A stretch of 64,000 nt of DNA from positions 190,436 to 254,435 of the forward strand of contig CAVVGB010000008.1 of NCBI GenBank assembly GCA_963747715.1, given 5' to 3'. Positions 10,449 to 18,801 of this stretch are shown here, piece after piece. Under the pieces are notes generated by a model. The model saw only the letters and a program-made list of their open reading frames with translations, searched no databases and was not told the origin of the DNA. The stretch is from CAVVGB01 sp963747715 (GTDB taxonomy: Bacteria > Actinomycetota > Thermoleophilia > Gaiellales > Gaiellaceae). Positions within the stretch are counted from its first letter, which is position 1. Each line of letters opens with the position of its first letter. The position numbers and the translations under genes were made by a program.

Positions 10449-10466
10449 TGTGGATCCTGTGGATAC
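10449..10466 (+). promoter_or_regulatory. two adjacent DnaA-box-like 9-mers
   Basis: TGTGGATCC and TGTGGATAC follow each other directly. Against the consensus TGTGGATAA they match at seven and eight of nine positions. They lie about 24 kb from the origin in the gap after accA. They may be chance matches or a DnaA-titration site; I see no gene they would clearly control. Confidence 0.3.
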
Positions 10467-10485
10467 GGCAAGACCGAAGTCCCCG

Positions 10486-11439
10486 CTATTCGAGGAAAAG
10501 ACCCATCCCGCGGAACTTCTTGTGTCGCAGCCGGCGCCGCTCGTCCGCACCGCCGCCGCCGATCTCTCCGAGCGCCTCGGAGAGAGAGGTCCCGAGGAGC
10601 CCGGCAGCCTCGTCGTGATCGGAGTGGGCGCCCCCGGGGGGCTCCGGGACGATGCCGTCGATGACCCCGAGCTCGAGGCAGTGGGCCGCGTCGGGCTTGA
10701 AGGCGGCCGCCGCCTTCTTCGCCTCGCCCGCATCGCGCCAGAGGATGGCCGCGCAGCCCTCCGGGGAGATGACCGAGTAGATCGCGTTCTCCTGCATGAG
10801 GACGCGGTCGGCAACGGCGATCGCGACAGCGCCGCCGGAGCCACCCTCGCCGATGATGCAGGCGACCGTCGGCACGCCGAGTCGCGCCATCTGCAGCTGG
10901 CAGCGGGCGATCCAACCGCCCTGGCCGTGCTGCTCCGCCGCGACTCCCGGGTAGGCGCCGGGAGTGTCGACGAGCGTGATGACGGGGAACGCGTGCCGAT
11001 CGGCTACTTCCATCACGCGCATCGCCTTGCGGTATCCCTCGGGATAGGTCATGCCGAAGTTCCGGTGCGTCCGCTCGCGGATGTCGCGTCCCTTCTGATG
11101 TCCGATCAGCGCAATCGTGCGGCCGTCGAAGCGCGCGAGGCCGGCAACGATGGCCGGGTCGTCCGAGAGCGAGCGGTCGCCGTGGAGCTCGACGAAGTCG
11201 TCGCACATGCGCTCCACGTAGTCGAGCGTGTACGGCCGGTCCTGGTGGCGGGCCAGCTCGACCGAGCGCCACACGTCGTCCGCGCTCGGCTCCGCCGCGA
11301 TTCGCTCGATCTGCCGCTGAAGCCGTGCCATCTCGTCCCCCACGCCGACGCCGCGTAGAAGAGGGAGCTCGCGCAGCTTGGCGAGCCGGTCGCGCAGCCG
11401 CAGTTGCTCGACCTGCGAGCCGCTGTTGTCGTCAGCCAT
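10486..11439 (-). CDS. accA: acetyl-CoA carboxylase carboxyltransferase subunit alpha
   Basis: A 317-residue carboxyltransferase alpha subunit that with AccD moves CO2 from biotin to acetyl-CoA, making malonyl-CoA for the fab cluster just downstream on this strand's upstream side. Recognised by LRDRLAKLRELP, FVELHGDRSLSDDPAIVAGL, IGHQKGRD, NFGMTYPEGYRKAMRVME, TLVDTPGAYPG, GEGGSGGA (oxyanion loop) and YSVISPEGCAAILW. Its ATG at 11439 lies eight bases inside the end of accD, so the pair is translationally coupled. Separate accA and accD of the E. coli type contrast with the fused carboxylase subunits in the right half. Confidence 0.95.
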   Translation of the reverse strand: MADDNSGSQVEQLRLRDRLAKLRELPLLRGVGVGDEMARLQRQIERIAAEPSADDVWRSVELARHQDRPYTLDYVERMCDDFVELHGDRSLSDDPAIVAGLARFDGRTIALIGHQKGRDIRERTHRNFGMTYPEGYRKAMRVMEVADRHAFPVITLVDTPGAYPGVAAEQHGQGGWIARCQLQMARLGVPTVACIIGEGGSGGAVAIAVADRVLMQENAIYSVISPEGCAAILWRDAGEAKKAAAAFKPDAAHCLELGVIDGIVPEPPGGAHSDHDEAAGLLGTSLSEALGEIGGGGADERRRLRHKKFRGMGLFLE

Positions 11440-12280
11440 CGGTTCCGGATCCGAAGAGCGCGAGCAGGCGGCCGACGTACGGGCGAAGCTCGGCGCGCGA
11501 CACGATCGCATCGACGTGGCCGAAGCGGCTGTTCGACTCGGCCTGGCCGAAGTCGTCGGGCAGCTTCTCCCTCGTCGTCTGCTGGACGACGCGCGGACCG
11601 GTGAAGGCGATGAGCGCACCGGGCTCGGCGACGACGACGTCGCCGAGGCTCGCGAAGCTCGCCAGCACGCCGGCCGTCGTCGGGTGCGCCATGATCGAGA
11701 TGAAGGCGGAGCGCGCCGAACGCAGGTCGTCGACGGCGCAAACGGTCTTCGGAAGCTGCATGAGGGACAGGATCCCCTCCTGCATGCGGGCGCCGCCCGA
11801 CGCGGTGACGGTGACGAGCGGGACACGCCGCTCGGCCGCCCGTTCGCAGGCGCGGGCGAACTTTTCGCCGACGGCGCTCCCCATCGACCCCCCCATGAAG
11901 GCGAAGTCCATGACGGCGAGCTCGCACGGCCGGCGCTCGATCACCGCCTCACCGGCGATCATCGCGTCGCTCAGCTCGGTGGCGACCTCCGCTTCGGCCA
12001 GGCGCTCCGTGTAGGCGCGCAGGTCGAAGAAGCCGAGAGGGTCGGCGGAGCGGAGATTCGCGTCCTGCTCGACGAAGGTGCCGCTGTCGGCGAGCTGGCG
12101 TACCCGGACGCGCGCGCGAACGGCGAAGTGGTGCCCGCACTGACGGCACACCCAGAGGGTCTGCTCGAGCTCCTCGTCCCGGTAGTGCGAATGGCAGCGT
12201 GGACAGGTGTTCGGATGCTTGGCCGTGTCGTCCGGGGGCGTGCCGCGATGCTCGATCGAAACGTCGATCCGGCTCGCCAT
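11432..12280 (-). CDS. accD: acetyl-CoA carboxylase carboxyltransferase subunit beta
   Basis: A 282-residue beta subunit with the N-terminal four-cysteine zinc ribbon (CPRCHSHY at residue 27 and CRQCGHHF at 46) that marks E. coli-type AccD. It then shows the crotonase fold: MDFAFMGGSMGSAVGEKF, TASGGARMQEG, LMQLPK, AHPTTAGVLASFASLGD and FTGPRVVQQT. It is the first gene of the accDA pair. The biotin carboxylase and biotin carrier genes of this organism are not in the window. The start codon is a normal ATG two codons before the first conserved residues. Confidence 0.95.
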   Translation of the reverse strand: MASRIDVSIEHRGTPPDDTAKHPNTCPRCHSHYRDEELEQTLWVCRQCGHHFAVRARVRVRQLADSGTFVEQDANLRSADPLGFFDLRAYTERLAEAEVATELSDAMIAGEAVIERRPCELAVMDFAFMGGSMGSAVGEKFARACERAAERRVPLVTVTASGGARMQEGILSLMQLPKTVCAVDDLRSARSAFISIMAHPTTAGVLASFASLGDVVVAEPGALIAFTGPRVVQQTTREKLPDDFGQAESNSRFGHVDAIVSRAELRPYVGRLLALFGSGTDG

Positions 12281-12305
12281 GCGGCCTATCTTACGGGGTC
12301 GTCCG

Positions 12306-13088
12306 TTACAGACCCAAGGCGCTGCACGCCCGCGACAAGGCGGGAACGTTCACGGGATCGGGTGTCAGCCCGCTGAAGCCTGCGCCCGCCACGGGCTTGA
12401 CCGACGCCACGCTCTTCAGAATCGAGAGCGCCTCGACAAGCGTCAGTCCGCCCGTCTCCGGCATGAACGAGATGACCTCTTCGTCCGGGTCGAGCACGTC
12501 GCAGTCGAACGCAACGTAGACGGCATCGACGGCGCTCAAGGCCTCGGGCAGGCCGTTCTCGCCGGTGTGCAAGCCGGTCTCGCCGATGAACTCGTGCTCT
12601 GGTGGATCGAGGTTGCGCGCACCGACGAGGACCGTGTCGGAGGGAGAGATCGTTCCCGAGTCGAGCAGCATGCGGAGCGGCATGCCCCACGTGTTCCCGC
12701 TCGTCGAGGTGTCCGGCGTGTTTAGGTCCCCGTGCGCGTCGAACCAGACGACGCCCAGGCGGTCATAGCGCATGGCCAGGCCCTCGACTGCGCCCACGTG
12801 TGCGCAACAGCATCCGCCGAGCACGACCGGGCGTTCCGGAAGCGCGCACGCGAGCGCGAGGTTCTGCTCGCTGAGCGCGTCCTCGTCGACGACGCCCGCT
12901 TCCGGATAGGGAAGCGGCAGGTAGGCGGCCTCCGCCATCGGCTCGCCGCCGGCGCCCCACGCGCGCGGGACCCGGACGAGCGCTCCGCGAAACGTCCGCC
13001 CGCACGAGTGGCACTCGTAGTCGCCCTCGTCGAGGGCAACGGCTGTGAGTGTGCGGCAGTCGGGGCAGCGGGCGCGCAGCCGAGACAA
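12306..13088 (-). CDS. arginase/agmatinase-family protein with N-terminal zinc ribbon
   Basis: A 260-residue protein. Residues 1-45 hold a zinc-ribbon-like pair, CPDC and CHSC. The rest is the ureohydrolase (arginase) fold: VWFDAHGDLNTP (metal ligands DAHxD), the SGNTWGMPL turn, VAFDCDVLDPDEE (DxDxxDP) and a late FMPETGGLT. The first motif, usually GGDHS, reads GGCCCAHVG, so one metal ligand is changed; a relaxed form is known in some actinobacterial members. Family members hydrolyse guanidino compounds, but the substrate here cannot be named. TTG 13088 is used because it sits 16 bases after the HAD gene and keeps the zinc ribbon; an internal ATG (MAEAAYLP) would remove it. Confidence 0.72.
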   Translation of the reverse strand: MSRLRARCPDCRTLTAVALDEGDYECHSCGRTFRGALVRVPRAWGAGGEPMAEAAYLPLPYPEAGVVDEDALSEQNLALACALPERPVVLGGCCCAHVGAVEGLAMRYDRLGVVWFDAHGDLNTPDTSTSGNTWGMPLRMLLDSGTISPSDTVLVGARNLDPPEHEFIGETGLHTGENGLPEALSAVDAVYVAFDCDVLDPDEEVISFMPETGGLTLVEALSILKSVASVKPVAGAGFSGLTPDPVNVPALSRACSALGL

Positions 13089-13104
13089 GGTGGTGTGAGG
13101 GTAC

Positions 13105-13785
13105 CTACGAGTCTGAAGGCTCGGGAAGCAGCGACTCGAGCACCTCGGGGAGGCGCGAGAGATCCTTGAGCTCGGCGGCTCGCGGCGTCTCGCTTTCCTC
13201 GTGCAGGCGGTTGATCCAGACCGCTTTGAGGCTGAGCTCCGCGGCGGGCTCGAGATCATGGAAGACGCTGGCGCCGACGTGCACGTGGCGCTCACGTTCC
13301 GCGTCGAACTGCTCGAAGAAGCGCTCCCAGTGGCCGTGCGCGGGCTTGTAGGAACCCGCCTCGGCCGCGGTGATGGCGCCCTCGACCGGCACGCCGATGC
13401 GCGCGATCGACGCAGCCAGGAGATCGGGATCGGTGTTCGAGAGGAGCACGAGGTTGAAGCCGCGGCCGCGGAGGTCGGCGAGTGCGCCGGGAACCTCGGG
13501 GAACGGTCGCCATGAAGGGAGGGAGTCGGCGAGCGCGCCCTCTTGCTCCAAAGCGAGAGGCAAGTCTTCTTCGTCCGCCAGGATTCTCAAGGCCTGAGCG
13601 AGCACCTCGCGGTAGGGCATGGACGAGCCTTGCTGGACCCGCGGCTCGATCTCGTGGTAGCGCTCCAGCAACCTGTCGGCGTCGGCTTCAGGCCACAGGC
13701 CGGCGAGGCACGTCCGGATCCCCCCGTCCCAATCGATGAGCGTCCCGTAGCAGTCGAACGTCGCCCACCTCGTCGTCTCGGTCAC
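13105..13785 (-). CDS. HAD-family hydrolase (haloacid dehalogenase type II-like)
   Basis: A 226-residue HAD superfamily enzyme. The nucleophile Asp is in FDCYGTLIDWDGG (motif I, residue 10), motif II is LLSNTDPD, the motif III lysine is in SYKPAHGHW, and motif IV acid is in VGASVFHDLEPA. The cap helices between motifs I and II resemble the (S)-2-haloacid dehalogenase group, but such genes often act on phosphates. It sits two bases from the fabF stop and 16 bases before the arginase-like gene, so it is probably transcribed with the fatty-acid genes. The substrate is not known. Confidence 0.85.
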   Translation of the reverse strand: MTETTRWATFDCYGTLIDWDGGIRTCLAGLWPEADADRLLERYHEIEPRVQQGSSMPYREVLAQALRILADEEDLPLALEQEGALADSLPSWRPFPEVPGALADLRGRGFNLVLLSNTDPDLLAASIARIGVPVEGAITAAEAGSYKPAHGHWERFFEQFDAERERHVHVGASVFHDLEPAAELSLKAVWINRLHEESETPRAAELKDLSRLPEVLESLLPEPSDS

Positions 13786-13787
13786 CG

Positions 13788-15041
13788 CTACTCGAACTTC
13801 TTGATGACCAAACAGGCGTTGTGGCCGCCGAACCCGAAGTTGTTCGACAGCGCCACGTCGACCTTCGTCTCACGCGACTCGTTCGGGATGTAGTCGAGGT
13901 CGCACTCGGGATCGGGCACTTCCTGGTTGATCGTCGGCGGCACGACGTCGCGCTGCACCGCGAGCACCGAGATGATCGCCTCGATCGCGCCCGAGCCACC
14001 GAGGCAGTGCCCCGTCGCGCCCTTCGTCGATGAGATCGGCGTCTTGTACGCCTTCTCTTCGCCGAGCGCGATCTTGATCACTCTGGTCTCGCTCGCGTCG
14101 CCGAGCGGCGTCGACGTCCCGTGCGCGTTGATGTAGTCGATGTCGTCGGACGCAACGCCGGCGTCGTCCATGGCCATGTGCATGGCTCGGGCCGGATGAC
14201 GGCCGGTCGGGTCGGGCTCGGTGATGTGACGGGCGTCGGAGGAGACCCCATACCCGGCCAGCTCGGCATAGATCTTGGCACCGCGCTGCTGCGCGTGCTC
14301 GAGCTCCTCGAGGACGATGATCGCACCGGCCTCACCCATGACGAACCCGTCACGCTCGGCGTCGAAGGGGCGGCTCGCCTTCTCGGGCGCGTCGTTTCGC
14401 CGCGACAAAGCCCGCATTGCGGCGAACCCTCCGATTCCCACGGGCGTGATGCCAGCTTCCGTGCCGCCTGCGAGCATCGCGTCGGCACGCCCGAGGCGAA
14501 TGGCGTCCATGGCCTCTCCGATGGCCATGTTGGAGGCGGCGCAGGCCGTGCACTGGGCGGAAAGCGGGCCCCGCGTCTTCAGCTCCATCGAGACCCAGGC
14601 GGCCCCCATGTTCGGGATGATCGCCGGGATCGAGAAGGGGTTGACGCGATCCGGGCCACGCTCGAGCAGCGTGTCGTAGCAGTCCTGGAAGCTCTGCAGG
14701 CCTCCGATCCCGGTTGCCACCGAGACGCCGATGCGGTCGGTCTCCGGCTCGATCGCGATCCCGGAGTCGTCCTCCGCCATCCGAGCCGCCGCGAGCACCA
14801 TCTGCGCGAAGCGGTCCATCCGCCGGGCGGTCCGCTTCTCGATCCAGTTGGTCGGATCGAAACCCTTCAGCTCGCAGGCGAAGTGCACGAGGTAGGGCGA
14901 GTGGTCGAACGCCGTGATCTCGGCCGCGCCGCTTTCTCCCGCGGTCAGGTTCGTCCAAAAGGTCTCGACATCGTTTCCGAGAGGGGTCACAGCCCCCATC
15001 CCGGTCACGACCACACGTCTACGTCCGTTCTCGCTACTCAC
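13788..15041 (-). CDS. fabF: beta-ketoacyl-ACP synthase II
   Basis: A 417-residue condensing enzyme that extends acyl-ACP with malonyl-ACP in type II fatty-acid synthesis. The catalytic Cys167 is in QCTACAASN, a slightly unusual form of TACATG. The two histidines are in INAHGTSTPLGD and TKGATGHCLGGSG, and the end is NFGFGGHNACLVIKKFE. It overlaps the fabG stop by four bases. In many bacteria acpP sits just before fabF; here there is no room for it. Confidence 0.95.
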   Translation of the reverse strand: MSSENGRRRVVVTGMGAVTPLGNDVETFWTNLTAGESGAAEITAFDHSPYLVHFACELKGFDPTNWIEKRTARRMDRFAQMVLAAARMAEDDSGIAIEPETDRIGVSVATGIGGLQSFQDCYDTLLERGPDRVNPFSIPAIIPNMGAAWVSMELKTRGPLSAQCTACAASNMAIGEAMDAIRLGRADAMLAGGTEAGITPVGIGGFAAMRALSRRNDAPEKASRPFDAERDGFVMGEAGAIIVLEELEHAQQRGAKIYAELAGYGVSSDARHITEPDPTGRHPARAMHMAMDDAGVASDDIDYINAHGTSTPLGDASETRVIKIALGEEKAYKTPISSTKGATGHCLGGSGAIEAIISVLAVQRDVVPPTINQEVPDPECDLDYIPNESRETKVDVALSNNFGFGGHNACLVIKKFE

Positions 15042-15739
15042 ATCCCCAGTCCCCCGTCGACGAGGAGCACTTCTCCCGTGACGAACGCCGCCTCGTCCGA
15101 ACAGAGAAACCGTACCGCACCGGCTACATCCTCCGGACTGCCGAGACGACCGAGCGGCGTGTTCGAAAGGATCAGCTGCTGCATCTCTTCCGAGAGCACG
15201 TCGGTGAGCTCCGTGGTGATGTAGCCCGGCGCAATCGCGTTGACCCGCACGCCGCGATTCCCAAGCTCACGCGCCAGCGCTTTCGTGAAGCCGATGATGC
15301 CCGCCTTCGAGGCGGCGTAGTTGGCCTGGCCGGGGTTGCCGTGCAGCCCGACGACGCTCGTGAGGTTCACGATCGAGCCCGCCCGGCGCTTCATCATCTT
15401 GCGCACGACCGCACGGCACGTGTGGAAGGGGCCGCCGAGGTTGGTGGCGAGCACCTGCTCCCAGTCGTCGTCGCTCATGCGGGCCAGGAGCGTGTCGCGG
15501 GTGATGCCGGCGTTGTTGACGAGGATGTCGATGTCGCCGAATTGCCCCTCGACCTCCTCGATCAGCCGCTTCGCCTCGTCCGCGTCGGACACGTCCGCCT
15601 GGAAGGCGGTGCCGCCGGCCTCTCCAGCGACCGCTTCGGCAGCTTCCCGGTTGCCGCGGTAGTTGACGGCCACGCGAGCGCCGGCCCGGCCGAGCTCGCG
15701 CGAGATGGCCGCCCCGATGCCGCGCGATCCGCCCGTCAC
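15038..15739 (-). CDS. fabG: 3-oxoacyl-ACP reductase
   Basis: A short-chain dehydrogenase that reduces 3-oxoacyl-ACP with NADPH. Seen: TGGSRGIGAAI at the start, NNAGITRD, the catalytic NLTSVVG and YAASKAG (Tyr and Lys), and the FabG-type ending TGEVLLVDGGLGM. The GTG at 15739 gives 233 residues, but it lies inside the conserved first strand: the frame continues upstream as SLEGKVALV to about 15763 with no ATG, GTG or TTG. Either a rare CTG start is used or a base is wrong near 15763; removing one C would give TTG directly before SLEGK. The gene lies between fabD and fabF. Confidence 0.93.
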   Translation of the reverse strand: MTGGSRGIGAAISRELGRAGARVAVNYRGNREAAEAVAGEAGGTAFQADVSDADEAKRLIEEVEGQFGDIDILVNNAGITRDTLLARMSDDDWEQVLATNLGGPFHTCRAVVRKMMKRRAGSIVNLTSVVGLHGNPGQANYAASKAGIIGFTKALARELGNRGVRVNAIAPGYITTELTDVLSEEMQQLILSNTPLGRLGSPEDVAGAVRFLCSDEAAFVTGEVLLVDGGLGM

Positions 15740-15776
15740 GAGCGCGACCTTGCCCTCGAGCGAGCAAAAGCCGTCG

Positions 15777-16700
15777 CTAGGCAGCGGAGAGCGTCTCCTC
15801 GAGCTTGCGCAGGGAGTCGGGATCGCTCACCGAGAGCGTCTTCAGCGAGCGGTCGCAGCGGCGCAGGAGACCGCTCAGCACCTGGCCCGGCCCGATCTCG
15901 ACGAACACGCCGACGCCGTCGCGCATGAGCGCGCCGACTGCCTGCGTGAACTTCACGGGACCGGTGACCTGTTCGACGAGCAGGCCAGCGAGGCGCTGCG
16001 CGTTCTCGATGCGCGCGCTGACGGTCGACATGAACGGCGGTGCCGGGTCGTGCCAGCCGACGCGTTCGAGCACGGGGCGAAGCTTCTCGGCAGCGCGCGC
16101 GACCAGCGGGCTGTGGAAGGCGCCGCTCACGCGCAGCTTCACCGTCTTGCGCGCCCCGCGCGCGGCTGCAACTTCGATCAGCTTGTCGACCGCCGGGCCC
16201 GCCCCCGACACGACGACCTGCCCGGGGCAGTTGTAGTTGGCGGGCCACACGCTCTCGATCTCGGCGCAGAGCTCCTCGACGACGCCGTCGGGCAGTCCGA
16301 GCACGGCGGCCATCGCGCCGGGAAACTCCTTTGCCGCCTCGGCCATCGCCACTCCGCGCTTGGTCACCAGCTCGATCGCCTCCCGTGAAGAGACGGCGCC
16401 GGCGGCGGCGAGCGCGGAGTACTCCCCGACCGAGTGGCCGATCACATAGTCCGGCTTGGCGCCCGTCGACTCGACCGCGCGCAGGCAGGCGAGCGACGTC
16501 GCGACGAGCGCGGGCTGTTGCAGCTCGGTGCGCGTCAGGTCCTCGATCGGCCCTTCGAAGCAGAGGCGCGCAACGTCGAAGCCGGCCGCCTCCGAGGCCT
16601 CGTCGTAGACGGCGCGAGCCTCCGGGAACTGCTCGGCGAACGCGCGTCCCATCCCGACATCCTGCGAGCCCTGGCCGGGGAAGCAGAATGCGACCTTCAT
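15777..16700 (-). CDS. fabD: malonyl CoA-ACP transacylase
   Basis: A 307-residue acyltransferase that loads malonyl groups from CoA to acyl carrier protein. It shows the opening FCFPGQGSQDVGMG, the nucleophile Ser90 in VIGHSVGEYSALA, the QQPALVATSLA stretch before it, and the catalytic His in VSGAFHSPLV. It closes with VEIGPGQVLSGLLRR. ATG 16700 overlaps the fabH stop by four bases (ATGA), showing translational coupling. The following fabG begins within about 15-40 bases of its stop, depending on the true fabG start. Confidence 0.95.
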   Translation of the reverse strand: MKVAFCFPGQGSQDVGMGRAFAEQFPEARAVYDEASEAAGFDVARLCFEGPIEDLTRTELQQPALVATSLACLRAVESTGAKPDYVIGHSVGEYSALAAAGAVSSREAIELVTKRGVAMAEAAKEFPGAMAAVLGLPDGVVEELCAEIESVWPANYNCPGQVVVSGAGPAVDKLIEVAAARGARKTVKLRVSGAFHSPLVARAAEKLRPVLERVGWHDPAPPFMSTVSARIENAQRLAGLLVEQVTGPVKFTQAVGALMRDGVGVFVEIGPGQVLSGLLRRCDRSLKTLSVSDPDSLRKLEETLSAA

Positions 16701-17722
16701 CTCGACCCCTCCCTTCCGTTCGGCCAGACGATGTACGCGGACCCCCACGTAAGGCCGGCGCCCATGCCGGTCATGAGCACGCGCATGCCCGGCGCGAGCC
16801 TTCCCTCTTCCGTCGCTTCCGCGAGGCAGAGTGGAATCGACGCGGAAGACGTGTTCCCGTAGCGCTGCAGGTTCACGAAGATCTTCTCGTTCGGAATGCC
16901 GAGGTTGCGCGCTGCGTGGTCGATGATGCGCTTGTTGGCCTGGTGCGGAATGTAGAGGTCGATGTCGCCGACCTCTGCGTTGCACTTGCCGAGGAGGTCC
17001 TCCGCCGACGACACGAGCACCCGCGTCGCAAAGCGGTACACCTCGGGACCGTCCATCCGGATGAAGTGCTGCTCCTGCTCGATCGTCTGCGCAGTCGCCG
17101 GCGCGCGTGACCCCCCGGCGGGAACCGTCAGCCTCTCGCCCATCGAGCCGTCCGAGCCGAGCTCGAAGCCGAGGAAGCCGCCGTCCTCGACGACCTCGAG
17201 CAGCACGGCGCCGGCGCCGTCACCGAAGAGAACACAGGTCGTCCGGTCGCGCCAGTTGACGATCTTCGAGAGCGTCTCCGAGCCGATCACGAGCGCACGA
17301 TCCGCGAGCCCACCGGCGACGGACCCGTACGCCTGCGCGAGGCCGTACATGAAGCCCGTGCAACCGGCGGAGAGGTCGTACGCGGCCGCGTCGTGGGAGC
17401 CAAGCGCGTCGGCGACGAGCGAGGCCGTGGACGGAAAGAACATGTCGGGCGTCGCGGTCGCCACGATCACCAGGTCGACGCCTGCGGGGTCCGCTCCGGC
17501 GCGCTCGAGCGCTGCCCGGCCGGCGGGCAGGGCGAGATCGCTCGCCGCCTGCTCGGGTGCAGCGATCCGGCGCTCCTTGATCCCCGTGCGCTCGGTGATC
17601 CACTCGTCCGACGTCTCGACCATGGTCGAGAGGTCGTCGTTCGTCAGGATCTTGTCCGGGACGTAGGCGCCGACGCCCGTGATCCCGACCTTGCGTCCGT
17701 TCCCCGTGACGTTGGCGAGCAT
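16697..17722 (-). CDS. fabH: beta-ketoacyl-ACP synthase III
   Basis: A 341-residue initiating condensing enzyme that joins acyl-CoA to malonyl-ACP. Catalytic residues are visible: Cys121 in DLSAGCTGFMYGL, His260 in IPHQANKRI, and Asn290 in LQRYGNTSSAS. The N-terminal ITGVGAYVPDKILTNDDL and the GDGAGAVLLE loop are typical. Its stop overlaps the fabD start and its start shares a base with the fabZ stop, so fabZ-fabH-fabD is one tightly packed operon. Straight or branched primer preference cannot be read here. Confidence 0.95.
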   Translation of the reverse strand: MLANVTGNGRKVGITGVGAYVPDKILTNDDLSTMVETSDEWITERTGIKERRIAAPEQAASDLALPAGRAALERAGADPAGVDLVIVATATPDMFFPSTASLVADALGSHDAAAYDLSAGCTGFMYGLAQAYGSVAGGLADRALVIGSETLSKIVNWRDRTTCVLFGDGAGAVLLEVVEDGGFLGFELGSDGSMGERLTVPAGGSRAPATAQTIEQEQHFIRMDGPEVYRFATRVLVSSAEDLLGKCNAEVGDIDLYIPHQANKRIIDHAARNLGIPNEKIFVNLQRYGNTSSASIPLCLAEATEEGRLAPGMRVLMTGMGAGLTWGSAYIVWPNGREGSR

Positions 17723-18165
17723 CAGGCCTGGTCGGTGACGGCGAACGTCAGCGTTCCTCGTGCGGCCAGCTCACCGTCCACCGTGGCCGTGGCCTTTCCG
17801 CGCCCTACGGGTCCCCGCACCCGCTCGAGCTCACACGTCAGCTCGAGCTCGTCGCCCGGCCCCACGATCCGCTTGAACCGCACGTCGTCGATGCCCGCGA
17901 AGAGGGCGAGCTTGCCGCGGTTCGTCTCGTCGGCCAGGACCGCCACGGCACCCGTTTGCGCCATCGCCTCCACGATGAGGACGCCGGGCATGATCGGACG
18001 GCCCGGAAAGTGCCCGGCCAAGTACCACTCGTCGTCCCGGACCTTCTTGCGCGCCACGACCCGCACGCCGGGCTCGAGCTCTACAACTTCGTCGAGGAGG
18101 AGGAACGGGTCGCGATGCGGCAGGATCTCCTCGATCTCCTGACGCCCCAGAGGTGTCGTCTTCAC
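17722..18165 (-). CDS. fabZ: 3-hydroxyacyl-ACP dehydratase
   Basis: A 147-residue hot-dog-fold dehydratase that removes water from 3-hydroxyacyl-ACP. The signature LPHRDPFLLLDEVVEL carries the usual catalytic His, and AGHFPGRPIMPGVLIVEAMAQ gives the second conserved block with the acidic residue of the helix. The GTG at 18165 overlaps the stop of the sigma factor (GTGA), which fixes this start; the longer open frame upstream is antisense-like arginine and proline sequence. It heads the fab genes, directly coupled to the ECF sigma factor. Confidence 0.94.
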   Translation of the reverse strand: MKTTPLGRQEIEEILPHRDPFLLLDEVVELEPGVRVVARKKVRDDEWYLAGHFPGRPIMPGVLIVEAMAQTGAVAVLADETNRGKLALFAGIDDVRFKRIVGPGDELELTCELERVRGPVGRGKATATVDGELAARGTLTFAVTDQA

Positions 18166-18698
18166 CCCGTGCCCTGCTCTTCGAGCCGCGCACGGAGGCG
18201 GCGGCGCGCGCGGTGGACGTAGCACTTTGCCGTGCCCACCGGCATCCGCGCGACGCGCGCGATCTCCTCGTACGAGAGCCCGAACGAATCTCTGAGGACC
18301 ACGGCGATGCGCTGGTCGCGAGAAAGCTTGGAAAGCGCGTCGGCCACGTCTCGGCGCAGGTCCCCGAGCAGCGCGGCGTCCGCTGGGTCGCCATCACCCC
18401 CGTCGCCGTTCGTGTCCTCGAGCGGCAGCGGCTCGGTGCGGCGGACGCGCTGCCACGCCATGCGGTCCCGGCACGTGTTCACGACGAGGCGGTGGAGCCA
18501 CGTCCCGAACTGCGCGTCGCCGCGGAACTGGCGCAAGCGCGTGCACAGCTTGACGAGCGACTCCTGGGCGGCGTCGCGCGCCTCTTCGAGGTCCTCGAGC
18601 AGGTGGGCGGCGAGCCGGTTCACTCGGGGGGCGTGCCGTTCGACCAAGACCTCGAGCGCGTGCTTGTCGCCGCCTTTTGCCCGGATGACGAGGTCCAT
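18162..18698 (-). CDS. ECF RNA polymerase sigma factor (sigma-70 family)
   Basis: About 178 residues with only sigma regions 2 and 4. Region 2: ALEVLVERHAPRVNRLAAHLL through FGTWLHRLVVNTCRDRMA. Region 4: LSRDQRIAVVLRDSFGLSYEEIARV with the helix-turn-helix ending RMPVGTAKCYVHRARRRLRARL. An acidic, glycine-rich linker (EDTNGDGGDGD) joins them. The ATG at 18698 gives the usual ECF N-terminus; a GTG at 18782 would add 28 residues but leave only 19 bases before the divergent birA, and a CTG two codons upstream of the ATG is also possible. No anti-sigma gene follows; instead fabZ overlaps its stop, suggesting it is transcribed with fatty-acid synthesis genes. Confidence 0.88.
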   Translation of the reverse strand: MDLVIRAKGGDKHALEVLVERHAPRVNRLAAHLLEDLEEARDAAQESLVKLCTRLRQFRGDAQFGTWLHRLVVNTCRDRMAWQRVRRTEPLPLEDTNGDGGDGDPADAALLGDLRRDVADALSKLSRDQRIAVVLRDSFGLSYEEIARVARMPVGTAKCYVHRARRRLRARLEEQGTG

Positions 18699-18789
18699 GT
18701 CCGTCAGCTTCGTGTACGAGAAAAGCCGCGTAAACGGCGGGTTTCTGTCTGTCAGACGGCGCTCAGCGACTGTCGGTTGCACGCAGGGG

Positions 18790-18795
18790 TAGTCT
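18790..18795 (+). promoter_or_regulatory. -10 hexamer TAGTCT for leaderless birA
   Basis: TAGTCT ends six bases before the GTG at 18802, the same spacing as at thioredoxin, so transcription should start at the initiation codon. No ribosome binding site is visible. Confidence 0.45.
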
Positions 18796-18801
18796 AATCG
18801 A

